Shown: positions 28,944 through 38,204, counted from the stretch's first letter. The stretch: DNA of 64,000 bases from Maricaulis maris (GCF_036322705.1 NZ_AP027270.1:124001-188000), one strand, 5' to 3'. The notes: generated from the sequence alone by a model not told the origin. Translations and numbers: made by a program.

Positions 28944-29705
28944 TCAGCCAAAGCTTTCTCCGAGATAAACGCGGCGCACGTCCGGGTCGGCCCGGATCTC
29001 GGCGGGAGACCCTTCAAACAGCACTTCGCCCTCGTGGATGATCGTCGCCCTGTCTGTGATTTCAAGGGTTTCACGGACGTTGTGGTCGGTGATCAGTATC
29101 CCGATCCCGCGCTCCTTCAGGAAGCGGATCAGGTCACGGATATCGGTGATGGCGAGCGGGTCGATGCCGGCGAAAGGCTCATCGAGCAGCATGAAGGAGG
29201 GGCGAGTCGCCAGTGCGCGGGCGATTTCCATGCGTCGCCGCTCACCGCCTGACAGGGACGGGGCGGGTGCCTTGCGCAGATGCGAGATCCGCAACTCCTC
29301 GAGCAACTGGTCGACCAGCGCATGGCGGGCATCACGGTTTTTTTCGACAATTTCGGCCACGGCCAGAATGTTCTGTTCGACCGTCATGCCGTGAAAAATC
29401 GACTTCTCCTGCGGCAGATAGCCGATCCCGAGGCGCGCGCGCTGGTACATCGGCAGGCGGGTGATGTCCTCGCCATCCAGCAAAATCCGGCCGTAATCAG
29501 CCTCAACGAGCCCGGTAATCATGTAGAAGCAGGTCGTCTTGCCGGCGCCGTTCGGACCGAGCAGGCCGGCGACCTCGCCACGCTGGAGCGAAACGGACAC
29601 GCCCTTGACCACGGCCCGCTTGCGATAGGCCTTGCCGATTTGTTCGACAACGAGGCCGCCGGCCGAAGCGGTCTCGGCCTGGGGCGTGGGTTCGGTAAGC
29701 GCCAT
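28944..29705 (-). CDS. lptB: LPS export ABC transporter ATP-binding protein
   Basis: A 253-residue ATPase that powers lipopolysaccharide transport with LptFGC. The Walker A GPNGAGKT is at residues 50-57, the signature [15 protein letters not shown] and the Walker [15 protein letters not shown] follow. An extension of about 20 residues precedes the core. It is encoded after lptA. Confidence 0.97.
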   Translation of the reverse strand: MALTEPTPQAETASAGGLVVEQIGKAYRKRAVVKGVSVSLQRGEVAGLLGPNGAGKTTCFYMITGLVEADYGRILLDGEDITRLPMYQRARLGIGYLPQEKSIFHGMTVEQNILAVAEIVEKNRDARHALVDQLLEELRISHLRKAPAPSLSGGERRRMEIARALATRPSFMLLDEPFAGIDPLAITDIRDLIRFLKERGIGILITDHNVRETLEITDRATIIHEGEVLFEGSPAEIRADPDVRRVYLGESFG

Positions 29706-29749
29706 TGCGGATGCGGTCCTTGTACCGGAGGCTTGGGAGAAGCCCTGTG

Positions 29750-30286
29750 TCAGCCTTCGGGGGTCGAGGTCGGTTGGGTGTTTTCGGGCGTTCGGGTGGG
29801 TTGCAGGACCATCCGGACCCGCTCACCGGTGCCGGCCTCGCCGAAGTTGGAGTTGCCGGTGGTGAGGTTGTTCACGAACCGGTTCGTGGTGATGACGTTT
29901 TCCCCCTGGGTAATGACGACATCGCCGGTCAGCGTGATGATTTCCTCGGACATCTGGTAGACGCCACGATCGCCGCGGGCCCGCTGGGCCGGCGTGATGT
30001 AGAAGACATTGTCGGTCGCGACAATGCGATCGATATCGCCCCAGCCGCCGCCGGTACCGGTGCCGGTGTAATAGACGTCCATCCGGTCGGCCTGCAGGCT
30101 TGAATCGCCCTGGACGACATGGACATTGCCAAGCCAGACAATGTGACGTTCAGCATCGAGGACTTCGAAGGTGTCCGCTTCGATATCCAGCGGCAGCGAG
30201 GAATTGCCGATCTGGGCCGAGGCACCTTGCAGGGGCAGGGCAGCGCTCATCAGTCCGAACAGGGCGATAGCAAGCAGGCGCATCAT
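29750..30286 (-). CDS. lptA: LPS transport periplasmic protein LptA
   Basis: A 178-residue OstA-like protein with a signal peptide (about residues 1-24, ASA) and the beta-jellyroll features [43 protein letters not shown]. It forms the periplasmic bridge for LPS. A Thr/Pro-rich tail ends the protein. Its ATG overlaps the lptC stop by ATGA. Confidence 0.93.
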   Translation of the reverse strand: MMRLLAIALFGLMSAALPLQGASAQIGNSSLPLDIEADTFEVLDAERHIVWLGNVHVVQGDSSLQADRMDVYYTGTGTGGGWGDIDRIVATDNVFYITPAQRARGDRGVYQMSEEIITLTGDVVITQGENVITTNRFVNNLTTGNSNFGEAGTGERVRMVLQPTRTPENTQPTSTPEG

Positions 30287-31020
30287 TGGTTTCCTTCTTC
30301 GGACCCGGCGTCAGCCGCGGCGTCGGCTTCGGGGGCGGTACGGTCTTGTATCAGGCGGGCCCGGACATTGCCGGAAAAGATGACGTGATTGCCGCCATCG
30401 CTGATTTCATAACTGTCAGCCCGGATTGTACCCATCGGGCCGGTTCCTTCCACCGCTTCATTTCCGGTCACGCGTTCTTCGCGCAGGAAGATGCGCGCAT
30501 GGTTGGACTGGAAAGTGTAGCCGGCCCGGGTCCGGAAATTGACATCAGAATACAGGTCGAGAATGCGATTGGGCAGATCATAGCGACCCGACTGGGCCAG
30601 AACCTGCGATCCCTCGGCACCCGGATCGAGGAAATTGTAGTCCAGCCGGGGCCGTTCAAGCTCGGTCACGCCGTCGGCCGCGTCGCGGCGACGAATGGCG
30701 GTATCGGCGGTCACCGCGTACGGCGTCAGGTTCTCGTCGCGACCGGTGAAGCGGGGATTGGTCATGCGGACATCGGTGCTGACCGCTTCGGTCTCGCTTG
30801 TTACCGCTCCGCCTGATCCGAGGACCAGCTGTACCACCAGTACCGCCACAATGGTCAGGGCGCCGGCCGTGAAGAAGAGCCGAAGGCCGCGGACAAAGGC
30901 GGTACGCTTGCGGGCGACGCTGAGCGCGAGCGCACGGCGGGGCTCCCAGCGCACAGCGGCGCTTGTGTGCAGGGTTTCGATCCCGGAGTTGGCGGTCAGA
31001 CTGGTCACTGGGTCACACAC
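30283..31020 (-). CDS. lptC: LPS export protein LptC
   Basis: A 245-residue bitopic protein with a cytoplasmic N-terminus, one membrane helix (about residues 48-68, LFFTAGALTIVAVLVVQLVL) and a periplasmic LptC beta domain (ENLTPYAVTADTAIRRRD...LDLYSDVNFRTRAGYTFQ). It receives LPS from LptBFG and passes it to LptA. A low-complexity acidic tail follows the domain. Confidence 0.9.
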   Translation of the reverse strand: MCDPVTSLTANSGIETLHTSAAVRWEPRRALALSVARKRTAFVRGLRLFFTAGALTIVAVLVVQLVLGSGGAVTSETEAVSTDVRMTNPRFTGRDENLTPYAVTADTAIRRRDAADGVTELERPRLDYNFLDPGAEGSQVLAQSGRYDLPNRILDLYSDVNFRTRAGYTFQSNHARIFLREERVTGNEAVEGTGPMGTIRADSYEISDGGNHVIFSGNVRARLIQDRTAPEADAAADAGSEEGNQ

Positions 31021-31095
31021 ATCCCGTCGGGCGCTCTGGCAGCGTGCCTGTGCGAGAAAGACCAGCCTTTGCTGGCCTTTTCAAGGCAGTGCCGA

Positions 31096-31710
31096 TCAGG
31101 AATGCGCAAAAATGTCGATTTCCGGCCAGCCGGCGATGTCGAGGCGGGCCCGTGTCGGCAGGAAGTCGAAACAGGCCTTGGCGAGCTCCATGCGGCCCTC
31201 GCGTTCCAGCATCATCGTCAGCTTCTCGCGCAGCTTGTGCAGGTGAAGCACGTCCGAGGCCGCGTATTCCAGCTGTGCCGGCGAGAGCTCAGCCGCACCC
31301 CAGTCGGAGGATTGCTGCTGCTTGTTCATGTCGGCGCCGACCAGTTCCCGGGTCACGTCCTTGAGGCCGTGGCGGTCGGTATAGGTGCGGGCCAGCTTGG
31401 AGGCGATCTTGGTGCAGAAGATCGGCGCCATAGTCACGCCGAGATGCTTTTCGACCATGGCGACATCGAAGCGCGCGAAATGCAGGATTTTCTCGACGCC
31501 GGTATCGGCGAGGACCCGCTTGAGATTGGGGCAGTCATAGCCCGGGCGGTCCATCTGGACGACATGGGCATCGCCATCGCCGGCCGACAGCTGGACCACG
31601 CACAGCATGTCGCGGGTCAGCGACAGGCCGAGGGTTTCGGTGTCGATCGCAATGAGCGGCCCGAGATCGAGATCGGCGGGCAGATCGCCCTTGTGGTAGT
31701 GCACGGCCAT
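31096..31710 (-). CDS. Short ribonuclease D-like 3'-5' exonuclease
   Basis: A 204-residue DEDD exonuclease. ExoI LIAIDTETLGL, ExoII LHFARFDVAMV and ExoIII QLEYAASDVLHLHKL are all present, with the Tyr-containing (DEDDy) third motif. The HRDC domains of full RNase D are absent, as in the short alphaproteobacterial form, which acts in tRNA or other RNA 3' processing. It is encoded upstream of lptC. Confidence 0.9.
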   Translation of the reverse strand: MAVHYHKGDLPADLDLGPLIAIDTETLGLSLTRDMLCVVQLSAGDGDAHVVQMDRPGYDCPNLKRVLADTGVEKILHFARFDVAMVEKHLGVTMAPIFCTKIASKLARTYTDRHGLKDVTRELVGADMNKQQQSSDWGAAELSPAQLEYAASDVLHLHKLREKLTMMLEREGRMELAKACFDFLPTRARLDIAGWPEIDIFAHS

Positions 31711-31736
31711 GGCGTTATCCTTGTTTGCTCCAGCGT

Positions 31737-32996
31737 CTAGCGCCGCGCCGCGCGCGGTGCAATGCGCGCCAGCTTGTCGGCGACGCTGGTTTCATCGTCG
31801 CGATTGAGAAATTGCGGGGTTTCCAGCTCGGCCGAGGGATTGCCGGCAATCACCGCATCCAGCATCGCCGTGACGGCCTGTCCGTCGGGTGTCGCCAGCC
31901 AGGCGGTGCGACGCTCCGCCAGGGTCCTTGCCGAGGCCTCAAGCGATTGCGGGGTCAGGCGTTCACCGCTGACCCGCTCATCCAGCGGGCGCTCTCCGGA
32001 CATCAGCGCCAGCATGTCGGCGCCGACATGGGGCAGGTAGTGGGATGGCTCATAGAAGGTCGGGTGCGCGTTGACGGCGTCGGCGGCCGGAGCCGGCAAG
32101 GCTGCGAAGGGGCGGAAGCCGGAAAAATCATGGAGCTGGGCGCCGCCGCCGGGCAGGCAGGCCTCGGCCGGTTGGCGGTCGGCATAGCGGTCGAAGACTT
32201 CGGTCAAAGCGGCGCGGAACGCCAGGAAGTCGTCGCCGCGCCCGGCCCGGAACAGGGCTTCCTCGCGCCAGGCATGAAGCGGATGAATGAAGCCGGTCAC
32301 CTGCACACCCTCGGCGGTCAGCCGGTCCAGCACGGTCTCGAACAGGGCCAGGCGCTCCGGGTCAAAGCGATAGCCGAGATAGAAGCGATAGATGCCGCGT
32401 GTGCCGTTCTCATAGCGCTCGCGCTGGGCCCCCGCCGGATAGGTGTCAGCCCACGGCACGCGCGGCTCGGAGCCGGTCAGATTGTCGGCCAGCAGCTGGA
32501 CCGAGGCGCCGAACGTGCTCGGCGACAAGGCCACCCGGGCCCGGGCGAAATCGGCATGACCGTCGCGCAGGGCCGACAACCAATAGGTCGACTTGGCCTT
32601 TGAATGGGTCCCGAACTCGTCGAGATCGAGCCCGATCACCACGCAATGCAGGCTGTCACTGCCGGCGGCCAGGGCAGCGGCCTGGGACAGCTCGAAGATA
32701 TTCGTCCCGCGCATGCCGGCATTGATGAAGCCACCGGGCAGGTCGGCCGGATCGCGCGGGAAGCCGTCCACCGTACGCGAGGAGCCAAGGATGATGCCGC
32801 GCTCGCCGCCGCGGGCCAGCTGGTCACCGACATGGACCCGGCCGCCATCCTCATAGAGGCGGGTATCGCGTGCGGTCAGGCCCGGCAGGTCAGGTGACCC
32901 CATGATGCCGAACGGGTCGACCAGCGCGTTGAAGCCCGCAAAGCCCGCCAGTCCGGCGAACAGGGCAATCAGCAATGTGACGGCGTAGCGATACAT
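31737..32996 (-). CDS. SGNH-hydrolase-like protein paired with an MBOAT acyltransferase
   Basis: A 419-residue protein with an N-terminal membrane anchor (about residues 4-24) and features of the AlgJ/DltD-type SGNH fold. A block-I-like ILGSSRTVDGF and a late PTFYEPSHYLPHVGADM could supply the Ser and His; an Asp lies in the same block. It is transcribed 13 bp after the MBOAT gene, and such pairs move acyl groups across the membrane onto extracellular glycans. The exact acceptor is unknown, and no polysaccharide synthase genes are nearby. Confidence 0.6.
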   Translation of the reverse strand: MYRYAVTLLIALFAGLAGFAGFNALVDPFGIMGSPDLPGLTARDTRLYEDGGRVHVGDQLARGGERGIILGSSRTVDGFPRDPADLPGGFINAGMRGTNIFELSQAAALAAGSDSLHCVVIGLDLDEFGTHSKAKSTYWLSALRDGHADFARARVALSPSTFGASVQLLADNLTGSEPRVPWADTYPAGAQRERYENGTRGIYRFYLGYRFDPERLALFETVLDRLTAEGVQVTGFIHPLHAWREEALFRAGRGDDFLAFRAALTEVFDRYADRQPAEACLPGGGAQLHDFSGFRPFAALPAPAADAVNAHPTFYEPSHYLPHVGADMLALMSGERPLDERVSGERLTPQSLEASARTLAERRTAWLATPDGQAVTAMLDAVIAGNPSAELETPQFLNRDDETSVADKLARIAPRAARR

Positions 32997-33009
32997 CCCG
33001 TTGTGTGTC

Positions 33010-34530
33010 CTAGAAGGTGTAATAGATGAATTCGGAGGTCTTCCAGGCGTTCAGCACCGACAGGAAGAGCAGGAAGGCTGCACCGATCGCGGCGAGCCGT
33101 GAAAAGCGCCAGCGCAGGCCCGGCCTCGGCTTGATCTGGGCATCCTTGAGGGTCTGCTCGTCGATCACGTCGGCGAAGAGTTCCGGCGTGTCCGGCAGGG
33201 TCCAGACCAGGCCCAGGCCGAAGGCGACCCAGATCACCATCTCGCTCGACACGCCCTCTAGGCCGAGGCCGGAGAAACCGAACATGCCGGCCAGGATGCG
33301 GCCGGCGCCGGACCAGGTCTCGGCCCGGAAAAAGACCCAGGCGATGGTGGTGAAGGCGAAGGTCAGGCCGATGGCCAGGATGCGGCGATGGCCGTCAAAC
33401 CAGCCCTTGGGGCCCCATTTGGCCCAGTAGTGGTTCACCGTCAGCCCCAGCCCGTGCAAACCGCCCCAGATCACGAAGGTCCAGGCCGCGCCGTGCCACA
33501 GGCCGCCGAGCAGCATGGTCGCCATCAGATTGATCGAGCGCCGGGTCTCGCCATGGCGGTTGCCGCCGAGCGGGATGTAGAGATGGTCGCGCAGGAAGTG
33601 GCTCAGCGTGATGTGCCAGCGGCGCCAGAACTCGACAATCGAGGCGGATTTGTACGGGCCGTTGAAATTGACCGGCAGGCGGTAGCCGAGGCAGCGGGCG
33701 AGGCCCAGCGCCATGTCGGAATAGCCCGAGAAGTCGAAGAAGATCTGCAGCGCGTAGGCGGTCGCACCGAACCAGGCCGCGACCAGGCCCGGCGTGTCGC
33801 CGCGCTCGGCCATGGCGAACAGCGAGGAGGCATAGGGCTCGATGCTCTCGGCAATCAGCACTTTCTTGGCCAGGCCGATCGCGAACAGCGACAGGCCGAC
33901 ACCGAGATTGTCCCACAGATCATCCTTGCGGGTGGTGTCATTGAATTGTGAGGCGATCTGGTGGTGCTGGATCAGCGGCCCGGCGACGATGTGCGGGAAG
34001 AAGGAGACGAAGAGCGCATGCGCGAAGAAGCGCCCGGGCTCCGTCTTCCGCCGCGCGACATCGACCAGGTAGGAGATCTGCTGGAAGGAGAAGAAGGAGA
34101 TCGCCAGCGGCAGGCCGAGCCCCAGCTCGGGAATGTCCAGCCCGGTCAACGCGTTGATATTGCTGGCCAGGAAGTCGGCATATTTGAAGAAGCCAAGCAG
34201 GCCCAGATTGAAAATGATGCCGATCGCCAGCAGCGGCTGGTTGCCCCAGCGTCGCATCAGCCGGGCGATCACATGGTTGATGATCACCGAGCCAAGCAGC
34301 AGCAGGACGTGCCGGATGAACCAGAGCGAGCGGATCAGGCTCTCGAGTGTCCACCCGTCAAGCTGGTGCCACGGCGCCCGCGAGACATCCCACCACGCAT
34401 AGAAGAAAAAGCTCGCCGCCGCGAGCAGGGAGAGCGCCGTCCAGTGCGAGATATAGCGCCGTGCCAGATAGTAGGCGAGCAGGACACCGGGCAGGAACAG
34501 AAACAGGAATTCGAAGGAATTGAAGATCAT
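33010..34530 (-). CDS. MBOAT family O-acyltransferase (AlgI-like)
   Basis: A 506-residue multi-pass membrane protein with the MBOAT hallmark YSDMALGLARCLGYRLPVNFNGPYKSASIVEFWRRWHITLS and the catalytic-His segment GGLWHGAAWTFVIWGGLHG. AlgI-type proteins carry acetyl groups across the inner membrane for O-acetylation of exported glycans. It forms a two-gene unit with the SGNH-like protein downstream. Confidence 0.93.
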   Translation of the reverse strand: MIFNSFEFLFLFLPGVLLAYYLARRYISHWTALSLLAAASFFFYAWWDVSRAPWHQLDGWTLESLIRSLWFIRHVLLLLGSVIINHVIARLMRRWGNQPLLAIGIIFNLGLLGFFKYADFLASNINALTGLDIPELGLGLPLAISFFSFQQISYLVDVARRKTEPGRFFAHALFVSFFPHIVAGPLIQHHQIASQFNDTTRKDDLWDNLGVGLSLFAIGLAKKVLIAESIEPYASSLFAMAERGDTPGLVAAWFGATAYALQIFFDFSGYSDMALGLARCLGYRLPVNFNGPYKSASIVEFWRRWHITLSHFLRDHLYIPLGGNRHGETRRSINLMATMLLGGLWHGAAWTFVIWGGLHGLGLTVNHYWAKWGPKGWFDGHRRILAIGLTFAFTTIAWVFFRAETWSGAGRILAGMFGFSGLGLEGVSSEMVIWVAFGLGLVWTLPDTPELFADVIDEQTLKDAQIKPRPGLRWRFSRLAAIGAAFLLFLSVLNAWKTSEFIYYTF

Positions 34531-34752
34531 AGCCGCGCCGCACCCGAAGTCCGGGTGACGCTAGCCGTCCCCTGCCGGGGCGGCAAGGCAGGCCTGCACG
34601 ACAGGCGTTATCCACAGGGCGCCGCATAGTTTGTGACGATTTTGTTTCTTAACCACCCGTTAACGGAAAAATTCTGTGTCAATTCTATCGAGCGAGCCGC
34701 CAAAAAGCTCATACTATCAACGCATGAAGCATATTGCGGAAACAACCGAAAC

Positions 34753-34808
34753 GTCCGTATACGGACTTTACAAACTCGACGTTGTCTGTAACATTAGTGT
34801 CATAATGT
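34753..34808. promoter_or_regulatory. Palindromes in the 310-bp gap before the small exported protein
   Basis: The gap 34531-34840 holds no gene. It contains a perfect 14-bp palindrome GTCCGTATACGGAC (34753-34766) and a second inverted repeat ACATTA-N6-TAATGT (34791-34808), the latter with a -10-like CATAAT about 35 bp before the next start codon. Both are AT-richer than their surroundings and could be operators for the downstream gene; no binding protein is identified. Confidence 0.4.
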
Positions 34809-34840
34809 TCGGATCGAGTTTCTCGCAGGAGGGAGACCCA

Positions 34841-35287
34841 ATGAAAACGCAAACCAACCGCTCGCAGACATCATCGCGCCTGGTGATCGCCGCGTCCCTG
34901 GCCGCGTCCTTCGCCTTCATGGCCCCGGCCTCGGCCCAATCCCCCGACAGCGGGGAAGCCTTTCTTCTCGAAATGATGGGTGAACGCGCCTGGGAGGTCT
35001 CGTGCCAGCTGACCCAGGGCGATGGCGACAGTGTCGCCACCCGCGAGCGGGGCCGCGGCCTGCTCGATAATGGCCGGTTTTCGGTCGGTGATGTGGTCAG
35101 CGGGCTGTGCACCTATTCGGTGCCCGATCGCGGTGAGCTCCGCCTCACGCTCAATGTCGAGCATACCCAGCTGGCCTGCCCGTTCACGGTGACGGAAGCC
35201 GGCTTCTGCCGCGCCTATCTGCAACCGGGCGACAGCGGCAGCTTCAACATCCAGCGCCGCACGACCCCGGTCTCGACCGGGTCGTAA
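34841..35287 (+). CDS. Small exported protein of unknown function
   Basis: A 148-residue protein starting at ATG 34841 with a strong AGGAGGGA 6-13 bp upstream. The N-terminus is a signal peptide (about residues 1-34, ending APASAQ). The mature part has four cysteines (near VSCQL, GLCTYS, LACPF and GFCRAY) that could form two disulfides. No family is recognised. A terminator follows, and the tRNA-Leu copy that marks the left edge of the element lies 150 bp beyond. Confidence 0.7.
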   Translation: MKTQTNRSQTSSRLVIAASLAASFAFMAPASAQSPDSGEAFLLEMMGERAWEVSCQLTQGDGDSVATRERGRGLLDNGRFSVGDVVSGLCTYSVPDRGELRLTLNVEHTQLACPFTVTEAGFCRAYLQPGDSGSFNIQRRTTPVSTGS

Positions 35288-35332
35288 CCGCTGAACCAGC
35301 CTTGAACCTGTACGAAGCACACAGGTCGAAAG

Positions 35333-35364
35333 ACGCCCGGCTGCCCCCCGCAGCCGGGCGTTTT
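35333..35364 (+). terminator. Rho-independent terminator after the small exported protein
   Basis: The stem ACGCCCGGCTG / CAGCCGGGCGT with a 7-nt loop is followed by TTTT. Confidence 0.82.
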
Positions 35365-35379
35365 GCATCTCGAGCAGGC

Positions 35380-35414
35380 CCCAAAACGCAAACGGACCGC
35401 CGAGGCGGTCCGTT
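35380..35414 (-). terminator. Terminator downstream of the left tRNA-Leu copy
   Basis: An 11-bp perfect stem (AACGGACCGCC / GGCGGTCCGTT, loop GA) is followed on the minus strand by TTTGCGTTTTGG. It lies 26 bp past the tRNA-Leu CCA end and is probably the native terminator of the chromosomal tRNA-Leu gene before the element entered. Confidence 0.75.
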
Positions 35415-35438
35415 GTGTCGTAATGTCTCTTGGAAGAG

Positions 35439-35543
<105 letters not shown>

Positions 35544-35590
35544 GGATGTCGAGTGTTTGAACCGGTCTCTTATCGCTATTTGGGCCCCCG

Positions 35591-35609
35591 GTGTACCTCG
35601 TTGTGTACC
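35591..35609. repeat. Paired GTGTACC sites inside the left end
   Basis: GTGTACC occurs at 35591-35597 and 35603-35609, 12 bp apart, 48 bp inside the left direct repeat. The same pair with the same spacing and orientation lies just inside the right repeat. A 7-bp inverted repeat CTTATCG/CGATAAG (35569-35575, 35610-35616) brackets it. These are good candidates for integrase arm-type or excisionase sites. Confidence 0.6.
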
Positions 35610-35729
35610 CGATAAGTCAAGCGAATTTACTAGAGACCTACCACGAATTCTTCTAGTTCAACGCCTCGCCTGCCGCGATGCCCCCCAAACATATATGGGA
35701 GGGGGTCTAAAAAAATCGATCATTTCATT

Positions 35730-36134
35730 TCAGAGGCAGTTCGAGCCAAGTCGGGCTGTATGCACCAGAGGATGTAGCTTCCAGCGGCGTTGCTGTTCAA
35801 CAACTGAAACTGTCTTCGCTTTGGAGTTCAGTGGCGACGGGAAATGGAATCGGCTCTCAAACCACTTGGCCACAATCTGCCAAGGCTCTTCTTCCACGCC
35901 GTGTTGTTTCAAAAGCCAGGCCTCAATTGCCGCGACTTGGTAGTAAGCGCTCCGGCCTCGACCGCTTCCGGATGGGATAGGTTCAGGGCCCCTTCCGCGA
36001 AACCGCCAATTGGCAAGGCACTGCAGACTCACTCCCAAGAAGCAAGCGAGTTCCTGGCTGCTGACAAAGTCCCACGGAACACGCTTGCCAAGATGCGAGT
36101 TTTCAAAATCGATAACTGTAGGCGTCGTGTGCAT
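35730..36134 (-). CDS. AlpA/excisionase-like helix-turn-helix protein
   Basis: A 134-residue protein whose N-terminal half is an HTH of the MerR/AlpA/excisionase type (FVSSQELACFLGVSLQCLANWRFRGRGPEPIPSG, then a wing RGRSAYYQVAAIEAWLLKQHG). The C-terminal part is unrecognised and basic. At the outer edge of the element it could be the recombination directionality factor or a regulator of the cassette. It ends 120 bp inside the paired GTGTACC sites. A TACAAT-like -10 lies about 35 bp before its start. Confidence 0.7.
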   Translation of the reverse strand: MHTTPTVIDFENSHLGKRVPWDFVSSQELACFLGVSLQCLANWRFRGRGPEPIPSGSGRGRSAYYQVAAIEAWLLKQHGVEEEPWQIVAKWFESRFHFPSPLNSKAKTVSVVEQQRRWKLHPLVHTARLGSNCL

Positions 36135-36295
36135 TATGTTTGTGCGGCGATTGTACAGGGGTTAACTTTGATTGCCTTCTTTTGTATATCAATTCCGCGC
36201 CTACTCAATCTAAATTAGAGGAACTGATCGTACAATTATTTCGAAAAATGCATGCTGGCATGCGCGCGGGCCCGCCACACAAGTACAAGTGTGAA

Positions 36296-37585
36296 CTATC
36301 CGGCCCCGGAGGTTGCTGAGACGACGTTCTTGAAGAGTTCTTCTGCAGATTGATTATAGTCACTGTCCCGAAGCTCTTTATACTTCCGCCGCGCTTCCCT
36401 GACAAACTGTTTGCTTGGAGGGGCAATGTTACAAATCAACAGGTCTATCAGAACCTTAGAGTAGTCGGCACCACTGCGCATTTTATTGCCTTCTGACGAC
36501 CAAACGGCACTCCATGGCGCGGCATTCATCTTCCAAGTGAGCGCCGAAAGTTTGGTCATCGCCCCCGCCCAGTCGATAGAGCCTTGTTGAATGCACTGTG
36601 CGATGGCCTTTGATACCGCCTCCTGCACCAATGGGCGCATGAATGGATGGCCCTCGCCTTCCTTGTCCTTAGGAGCCCGAATGTCTTTCGCGCTGTCGGC
36701 TGTTTCGAGCCGGGTTTGCAGGTCCCCGCAGCTAGACAGCAGGTCACTCATCCGCTTCGAAAGCGCGGAGTATGAATCTTCGAGAAGCTCGTTGCTCGGC
36801 CGCGCTTTCTCATTTCGCACCGCCTTGGACTGGTCAAACGCCAATGTGCGAAGCATGTTGTATAGGGTCATAATGCTGGTGAAGGCGCTCTTGTCGGTCT
36901 TCGGGATGCTTTTGCCGGCAATCTTGAGCTTTCCCTCGCTGTCTTGGCCAATGATAACGCGGACGCGGCCTTCTACTTTCAAGAAATCATCATCTTCGAT
37001 CATTCTCCGCGTGAGAATGGCGATCCCATCATCTTCATCCAAGATCGTATTCTCGGCCCCAGTCGTAACCTTTGCATTCCTATTGATGTTCGTGAAAAGC
37101 CGCCGGGTTCTTTGTCGCCCCTCAGGGTCGTTGAAATGCGAAACCATGATCACAGCAATATCTTCTGTAAGAAGATCCTGGTTTTTCATCACAGCTTCTT
37201 TGATTGCTTTTAATCTGTGTTGTCCGTCAAGAGCAAAATATTGTTGATTTCCATCAAAAGTTAGAACGCCAAAGCCTCGATCTAGTCCTTCTGTAAGAGT
37301 ATCATTGTCTGTAATTTCAACCGGAGTGTATTGGGGCTCTCCACCCCAAGCAGCAATAATCAAAGCGCCTAGAAATCTATGCGGGGAATTTACAAGATAT
37401 TCAGTTATGTCCTTTGTCCGATCTGAAAGTCCTCGCTGAATTAGTTTGTCTAACTCTTTGTTTCCCGACAGCTCGTGTGCAAAGTTAACCTCGCGCGCTA
37501 CCTGACCATAACTCATCAAGCATATATAGTAGTTCCAATCGCCTACGCTTGCCTTGAATGCCGGAATGAGCGTTTTGTTGGCCAT
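36296..37585 (-). CDS. DndB-like DGQHR-domain protein
   Basis: A 429-residue protein with the DGQHR motif at residues 120-124 (YFALDGQHRLKAIKEAV) and the later block RRLFTNINRNAKVTTGAEN that follows it in DndB-type proteins. In Dnd systems DndB regulates the modification operon. In SspE a related DGQHR-like N-terminal domain senses phosphorothioate DNA and controls a fused HNH nuclease. Here there is no HNH or other nuclease motif in the C-terminal part, and a separate GIY-YIG nuclease gene lies 16 bp upstream in the same direction. It is the last gene of the sspBCD-side operon. The role (sensor, regulator, or half of a two-protein restriction enzyme) is inferred. Confidence 0.85.
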   Translation of the reverse strand: MANKTLIPAFKASVGDWNYYICLMSYGQVAREVNFAHELSGNKELDKLIQRGLSDRTKDITEYLVNSPHRFLGALIIAAWGGEPQYTPVEITDNDTLTEGLDRGFGVLTFDGNQQYFALDGQHRLKAIKEAVMKNQDLLTEDIAVIMVSHFNDPEGRQRTRRLFTNINRNAKVTTGAENTILDEDDGIAILTRRMIEDDDFLKVEGRVRVIIGQDSEGKLKIAGKSIPKTDKSAFTSIMTLYNMLRTLAFDQSKAVRNEKARPSNELLEDSYSALSKRMSDLLSSCGDLQTRLETADSAKDIRAPKDKEGEGHPFMRPLVQEAVSKAIAQCIQQGSIDWAGAMTKLSALTWKMNAAPWSAVWSSEGNKMRSGADYSKVLIDLLICNIAPPSKQFVREARRKYKELRDSDYNQSAEELFKNVVSATSGAG

Positions 37586-37601
37586 GAATTTCCCCTTTTT
37601 G

Positions 37602-38204
37602 TTAGAAGGCTTGCTCAGATTTGCATAGTTTTCCGCGAAGAGATTTTTGTTTGTTTAACGGTGGGTTCAGCAAGTCGATTAGCTTATCTTCCAGGTCTGG
37701 TATTAGTTGCTTATCATCCACAGGAAGGCACCAAATTGAAAGCGGCTGAAGGCAAAAATACTTGGCTAGCCTTTCTTTCCTATCTGGGTTCTCCATCTTT
37801 TTGAAAAGTTGCCTTGGGTCGCCGGAAACATAATTTCTGTACTCAGATTCGAATCTGCCACGTATCGTAGTGTTTTCGGCTTTCCCGACATACAAACACC
37901 AATCGAAACTCTTACATCCTTCCTCAAAATGGAAATATAAAGGAGGCTCCCAGCAAAACATGTAAACGCCATTGCGGTCTGGAAGTACCAAGGCAACATC
38001 TGGATTTACTTTAAATTTTACCCACCTTCTAAAGGTGTCGTGTATTTCATTGCTCGCCTGAAGGCAGTATTCACTATCAATGAGAGACTGAATAGGTATC
38101 TCTCGTATTAAGTGATTAATAGGCCGATTTCTGTTTGCAGCGAGCGTTTGCTTGAGGCGCTCAGCATATTCATCGCTAGACAGGTTGGGCCTCCAATGCG
38201 TCAC
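37602..38204 (-). CDS. GIY-YIG nuclease-like protein
   Basis: A 200-residue protein with a complete GIY-YIG signature. GVYMF is at residues 79-83, LYVGKAEN at 104-111, the catalytic-type Arg at about 116 (IRGRFESEYRNY), and a metal-binding Glu at about 172 in LEDKLIDLLNPPLNK, which ends in the usual NPxxN. The first 70 residues are unrecognised and may contact a partner. It lies 90 bp after sspD and 16 bp before the DGQHR gene. Its place where other phosphorothioation systems carry a restriction effector suggests it cuts foreign or unmodified DNA. The nuclease fold is strongly supported; the defence role is inference. Confidence 0.82.
   Translation of the reverse strand: MTHWRPNLSSDEYAERLKQTLAANRNRPINHLIREIPIQSLIDSEYCLQASNEIHDTFRRWVKFKVNPDVALVLPDRNGVYMFCWEPPLYFHFEEGCKSFDWCLYVGKAENTTIRGRFESEYRNYVSGDPRQLFKKMENPDRKERLAKYFCLQPLSIWCLPVDDKQLIPDLEDKLIDLLNPPLNKQKSLRGKLCKSEQAF

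Noticed and set aside
36205-36295. Short palindromes (GCATGC repeats, CACAC/GTGTG) after the DGQHR gene as an operon terminator.
   Set aside because: Stems are only 5-6 bp with no T-run; nothing distinguishes them from chance.
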